Of a DNA stretch of 64,000 nt, positions 63,380 through 64,000 are shown piece by piece. How positions within the stretch are numbered: position 1 is the stretch's first letter; each line of letters opens with the position of its first letter. A program made the translations under genes and the position numbers. The stretch comes from Mesocentrotus franciscanus (taxonomy: Eukaryota > Echinodermata > Echinoidea > Camarodonta > Strongylocentrotidae): contig CP137683.1 in NCBI GenBank assembly GCA_037976565.1, positions 9,368,976 to 9,432,975 of the forward strand, given 5' to 3'. The notes below the pieces were generated by a model. That model worked only from the letters and a program-made list of their open reading frames with translations. It did no database searches and had not been told where the DNA came from.

Positions 63380-64000
63380 CCTCTCTCTCCCTCTCTCTCT
63401 CTCTCTATTTCTTTTTATGTCCCTTTCTTGTCTTTTACATTCTATCTTTCTCTTCATCTGCTTGTCTTTCTTCTGTCTGCTCCCAATTTCTCTATCTTCC
63501 TGTATGTCTTTTCCATTCCCTGTATTTCTGTTACTCTTAATTATATGTGTTAATACAATTTCCAAGTCTCTCATTATTCCTGTAGGAAAGAAAAATGATT
63601 TTATCTGTCAAAAACATCTATTCTATAATCCCTTCATTTGTATTAATTATTTTCTTTTACGAAATAAAAAATAAAAAGATTCAGTTCTTTTGAGAATTGA
63701 TATAATTGACGTAAGGGATAGATGCGTCCACACAAGTGTAAAGAATATGAATAACTTTAAACATAGCCTTGCTCTTGTAAGTTACAAATAAGGGCCAAAA
63801 GGATTCCGACATGTTTACATATACACAGCTATATTATATCAAGCAATAATATGCACAATTAAAGAGCACCACCACGCCAAGGCACACCGTAGTGTGAGTC
63901 ACATGATGCGGGCGTGTCTCCCTCAAATTTCAATTGTTTCTTTCCCAAAACATTTCTCTGCGATATATTTATATATATTTTGTTTTCCCCTCTCTCTCTC
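63231..64000 (+). other. Start of intron 22 with (CT)n tract
   Basis: Donor GTATGT. A (CT)n microsatellite fills 63302-63412 and creates long Leu/Ser frames. The expected last coding exon with two NPxY-type motifs is not seen up to 64000, so the gene continues beyond the window. Confidence 0.8.
63302..63412. repeat. (CT)n microsatellite
   Basis: Almost pure CT dinucleotides with a few extra C, 70 bp after the exon 22 donor. Confidence 0.97.

Noticed and set aside
63010..63674. Frames of 176 and 212 codons at the end of the window
   Set aside because: The second begins with real exon 22 sequence but then reads through the donor into the (CT)n intron repeat; the NPxY tail is absent.
63583..63674. 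Possible terminal exon after CCTGTAG at 63583
   Set aside because: It would be in phase but reads ERKNDFICQKHLFYN..., with no NPxY motif and no similarity to integrin tails; acceptor support is weak.

Overview
The window is animal nuclear DNA: AT-rich, intron-rich, packed with simple repeats, foldback elements, MITEs and tRNA-derived SINEs. The single recognisable gene is a large plus-strand integrin beta subunit. Marine invertebrate, most likely an echinoderm (sea urchin or sea star), is my best guess. It rests on an invertebrate-type beta subunit with a short CxxC loop, the abundance of the palindromic words TACATGTA and TAGGCCTA, and foldback, T2/Kolobok-like and GTTTCACAAAG-type elements. 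The species and the beta paralogue cannot be fixed from sequence alone.

Layout. 1-17740 carries no protein gene that I can support. It holds an (AAG)n tract, a possible promoter and 5' UTR exon near 2450-2940, and a zone of nested foldback transposons (4.2-5.3, 5.4-5.9, 7.6-9.5, 13.4-14.0 and 15.0-15.7 kb). From 17741 to 63230 I could join 22 coding exons of the integrin by reading frame. They encode the signal peptide (exon 1), PSI domain (2-3), hybrid domain (4 and 13-14), the I-like/VWA domain with MIDAS, ADMIDAS and SyMBS metal sites (5-12), four I-EGF repeats (14-19), the beta-tail (20-21), and the transmembrane helix plus membrane-proximal cytoplasmic segment (22). About 765 residues are covered. 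The last exon, expected to carry the NPxY motifs, lies beyond 64000. Every intron is GT-AG except intron 14, which is GC-AG. Exon 19 has a one-base frame disruption.

The introns (0.5 to 6.1 kb) hold most of the rest: SINEs, LINE 3' ends, a minus-strand reverse transcriptase remnant, several TTAA-flanked MITE families, a 1.07-kb hAT-like element with an 8-bp target duplication, a 136-bp GA-rich minisatellite, and long microsatellites. Some repeat ends lie within tens of bases of splice sites. The first part of intron 3 is a four-unit tandem repeat whose unit includes the end of exon 3 and its splice donor. I found no CRISPR, prokaryotic, viral or standalone tRNA/rRNA genes. All predicted open frames other than the integrin exons look spurious or repeat-derived.
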